This document shows positions 5,280 to 6,981 of a stretch of DNA of 6,981 bases, piece by piece; position 1 is the stretch's first letter; the number at the start of each line of letters is the position of its first letter. Both the position numbers and the translations under genes were made by a program. The stretch is from Pseudomonadota bacterium (GTDB lineage: Bacteria > Pseudomonadota > Alphaproteobacteria > Rhodobacterales > Rhodobacteraceae), in assembly GCA_022573605.1 (NCBI GenBank), contig JACZTQ010000171.1, positions 1-6,981 on the forward strand, in the 5' to 3' direction. The notes below the pieces were generated by a model. It was not told the origin of the DNA, made no database searches, and saw only the letters and a program-made list of their open reading frames with translations.

Positions 5280-6623
5280 ATGGACCCCTCAATCTGGTGG
5301 ACCTCGGCCGGCATCGCCGCCCTGCTCGGCCTGTCGGCCTTCTTCTCGGGCAGCGAGACGGCGCTGACCGCGGTCAACCGCGCCACCATGCACCAGCTCG
5401 CGGCCAAGGGCTCGAAGGGCGCGCGCATCGCCTTGAAGCTGACCGAGGACAACGAGCGCCTGATCGGCTCGATCCTGCTCGGCAACAACCTGGTCAACAT
5501 TCTGGCGGCGAGCCTGGCGACGGCGATGTTCACCGGCGCGTTTGGCGATTCCGGGGTGGTCTGGGCGACCCTGGTGATGACCTTCCTGGTGCTGGTGTTC
5601 GCCGAGGTGGCGCCCAAGACCTACGCCATCACCTACCCGGAGAGAGCGGCGGTCCGGGTGGCGCCGGTGGTGGCCGTGATCGTCCGGCTGTTCGCCCCGG
5701 TGGTCGCCGTGGTGCGCCTGCTGGTGCGCCTGGCGCTGGCCCTGGTCGGGGTCAAGGCCGACCCCGACGCCCATGTGCTGGCGCCGCTGGAGCAGATCAG
5801 GGGGACCATCGCCCTGCACCACTCCGAGGGTGGCGTCGACAAGGACGCCCGCGACCGGCTGCTGGCGGCGCTGGACCTGAAGGAGCGCGAGGTCGCCGAG
5901 GTGATGCGCCACCGCAGCGATATCGTCTCGATTTCGGCCGATCGGCCGGCCGAGGAGATCATCGAGTTCTGTCTCGCCTCGCCCTATACCCGCACCCCGC
6001 TGTGGCGGGGCGAGCCGGAGAACATCATCGGCGTGCTCCACGCCAAGGATTTGCTGCGCGCCGAGCACCGGCGGGCCCGCGCCAAGGGCGGGGCCGAGCA
6101 GGGGGCCGAGCAGGGGGCCGAGCAGGGGGCAAAATCCGGGGCCAAGGGCCGACGCAAGCTCGATGTCATGTCGGTGGCGATGCAGCCCTGGTTCGTGCCC
6201 GACACCCGCTCGCTGGACGACCAGTTGCGGGCCTTCCTGAAGCGCCGCCAGCACTTCGCCCTGGTGGTCGATGAATACGGCACGCTGGAGGGGCTGCTGA
6301 CGCTGGAGGATATCCTCGAGGAGATCGTCGGCGACATCACCGACGAGCACGATATCGAGGTCGCCGGCATCGTGCGCGAGTCCGACGGCTCGGTGACCGT
6401 CCCCGGCACCATGACGATCCGCGACCTCAACCGCGCCTGCGAGTGGGAGCTGCCCGACGAGGAGGCGACCACGGTGGCCGGGCTGATGATCCACGAGGCC
6501 CAGACCATCCCCACCGAGGGGCAGGTCTTCGTCTTCCACGGGGTGCGCTTCGAGGTGCTGGAACGGGAGCGCAACCAGATCACCAGGCTGCGGCTGAAGC
6601 AGGTAAGCCGGGGGACGCGATGA
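5280..6623 (+). CDS. HlyC/CorC-family transporter (CNNM/DUF21 membrane domain, CBS pair, CorC domain)
   Basis: Encodes 447 residues of an inner-membrane protein of the CNNM/CorC family, proposed to move Mg2+ or other divalent cations; older annotations call it hemolysin. The CNNM domain (about 1-170) has a hydrophobic helix at 8-22 followed by FSGSETAL, GNNLVNI (68-74) and AEVAPKTYA (108-116), the conserved polar motifs of the membrane part. Two CBS motifs follow (about 190-265 and 305-365), with PWFVPDT (303-309) and DEYG (331-334) before LTLEDILEEIVGDI. The last 80 residues form the CorC_HlyC domain with DLNRACEWELPDEEATTVAGL. The ATG at 5280 has AAGGAA about seven bases upstream and gives the family N-terminus; an in-frame ATG at 5244 adds 12 polar residues and is less likely. 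An alanine/glutamine/glycine-rich tandem repeat is inserted between the CBS motifs. The ion carried cannot be told from sequence. Confidence 0.93.
   Translation: MDPSIWWTSAGIAALLGLSAFFSGSETALTAVNRATMHQLAAKGSKGARIALKLTEDNERLIGSILLGNNLVNILAASLATAMFTGAFGDSGVVWATLVMTFLVLVFAEVAPKTYAITYPERAAVRVAPVVAVIVRLFAPVVAVVRLLVRLALALVGVKADPDAHVLAPLEQIRGTIALHHSEGGVDKDARDRLLAALDLKEREVAEVMRHRSDIVSISADRPAEEIIEFCLASPYTRTPLWRGEPENIIGVLHAKDLLRAEHRRARAKGGAEQGAEQGAEQGAKSGAKGRRKLDVMSVAMQPWFVPDTRSLDDQLRAFLKRRQHFALVVDEYGTLEGLLTLEDILEEIVGDITDEHDIEVAGIVRESDGSVTVPGTMTIRDLNRACEWELPDEEATTVAGLMIHEAQTIPTEGQVFVFHGVRFEVLERERNQITRLRLKQVSRGTR
6090..6149 (+). repeat. 12-bp tandem repeat inside the CBS linker of the transporter gene
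   Basis: Three identical units GGGGCCGAGCAG (6090-6101, 6102-6113, 6114-6125) are followed by two diverged units (6126-6137 and 6138-6149) that keep the leading GGGG. They are in frame and encode (GAEQ)3-GAKS-GAKG at residues 271-290. Related proteins, as I remember them, have a shorter linker between the first CBS motif (GVLHAKDLL) and the second (PWFVPDT). Exact identity of three copies suggests recent slippage. Confidence 0.9.
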
Positions 6624-6643
6624 AAGCGGTGATGAAAGCGGTC
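6620..6643 (+). repeat. 12-bp tandem duplication of the start of the quinone reductase gene
   Basis: ATGAAAGCGGTG (6620-6631) is followed by ATGAAAGCGGTC (6632-6643), so the protein would begin MKAVMKAVWYEG. Relatives usually begin with one such unit. The first ATG has the ribosome binding site and the overlap with the upstream stop; the second is the likely ancestral start. Either reading is in frame. Confidence 0.9.
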
Positions 6644-6981
6644 TGGTACGAGGGCTTCGGCCCGGCCGGGGAGGTTCTGGTTCAGGGCGACATGGCGGAG
6701 CCGGCGCCCGGCGCGGGCGAGGTGCTGGTGCGGCTCCACGCCTCCGGCGTCAACCCGTCGGACGTGAAGCTGCGCGCCGGCGCCCGGCCAGGCGCGGTGA
6801 TGGCCTTCCCCCGGATCGTGCCCCAGTCCGACGGCGCCGGGGTGATCGAGGCGGTGGGCGCCGGGGTCGACGCGGCCCGCGCCGGCCAGCGGGTCTGGCT
6901 CTGGAACGGCCAGTGGCGGCGGCAATTCGGCACTGCGGCGCAGTTTATCGCGTTGCCCGCCGGGCAGGCGGTGTTGCTGCC
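6620..6981 (+). CDS. NADPH:quinone oxidoreductase-type MDR dehydrogenase, N-terminal part (cut by window edge)
   Basis: Encodes the first 120 residues of a medium-chain dehydrogenase/reductase of the zeta-crystallin (quinone reductase) type. The visible part is the GroES-like catalytic domain: AVWYEGFG near the start, GEVLVRLHASGVNPSDVK at 33-50, PQSDGAGVIEAVG, then RVWLWNGQW. The position that holds a zinc-ligand cysteine in alcohol dehydrogenases (GICGTD) reads GVNPSD, so this is a zinc-independent enzyme that would reduce quinones or enones with NADPH. The Rossmann domain lies beyond the right edge. ATG at 6620 overlaps the transporter stop as ATGA and has GGGGGA four bases upstream. A second in-frame ATG at 6632 gives the N-terminus usual for the family, and the two are copies of one another. 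The substrate is unknown. Confidence 0.88.
   Translation, partial: MKAVMKAVWYEGFGPAGEVLVQGDMAEPAPGAGEVLVRLHASGVNPSDVKLRAGARPGAVMAFPRIVPQSDGAGVIEAVGAGVDAARAGQRVWLWNGQWRRQFGTAAQFIALPAGQAVLL

Noticed and set aside
4316..6274. Plus-strand open frame of 652 codons
   Set aside because: It runs antisense to the phosphoesterase and then through the transporter gene in a wrong frame; its product is low-complexity and unlike any family.
5289..6539. Minus-strand frame of 416 codons opposite the transporter gene
   Set aside because: Histidine-, arginine- and glycine-rich shadow of a conserved plus-strand gene.

Overview
The window is GC-rich, densely packed bacterial DNA with short intergenic gaps, strong G/C third-position bias and frequent GTG starts. 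Gene content and protein style suggest an alphaproteobacterium, possibly Rhodobacteraceae. That placement is an inference from family resemblance, not from a marker gene. Six protein-coding genes are supported, two of them cut by the window edges. No RNA gene, insertion sequence, CRISPR array or origin was seen. No gene-free stretch reaches 300 bases; the longest gaps are 229-399 and 223 bases or less elsewhere, and each is described.

The left 4.2 kb, all on the minus strand, is an aerobic carbon monoxide dehydrogenase operon in the order coxM (FAD subunit), coxS (2 x [2Fe-2S] subunit), coxL (Mo/Cu catalytic subunit), coxD (MoxR-type AAA+ maturation ATPase, 5' part only). CoxL carries the AYRCSFR active-site loop that defines form I, the genuine CO-oxidising type. 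Its Gln237, Cys385 and Glu760 sit three residues before the catalytic positions known from Oligotropha carboxidovorans CoxL. The subunits together oxidise CO to CO2 and pass electrons through Mo/Cu, two Fe-S clusters and FAD to the respiratory chain. coxM-coxS are 11 bp apart and coxS-coxL overlap by ATGA, so the three should be co-translated. coxD follows after 171 bp, and this gap holds the most unusual structure in the window: a 173-bp element bounded by perfect 17-bp inverted repeats with a nested stem-loop inside. One repeat arm contains the ribosome binding site and GTG start of coxD.

The middle (4394-5203, minus) is a divergent metallophosphoesterase in which the usual first metal motif is replaced by FGG-x-x-SN. 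It reads toward coxM across a 171-bp gap that holds a small ATTGG-N5-CCAAT dyad. The right part, on the plus strand, holds a CNNM/CBS-type membrane transporter of the HlyC/CorC family (5280-6623). It overlaps by ATGA with the start of a zinc-independent NADPH:quinone oxidoreductase-type gene (6620 to the window end). The phosphoesterase and the transporter diverge from a 76-bp gap with plausible back-to-back promoters.

A recurring small-scale theme is 12-bp in-frame tandem duplication, seen in three genes: the coxM 3' end, the CBS linker of the transporter and the duplicated start of the quinone reductase gene. I do not see a new multi-gene system. The inverted-repeat element in the coxL-coxD gap is the best candidate for follow-up.
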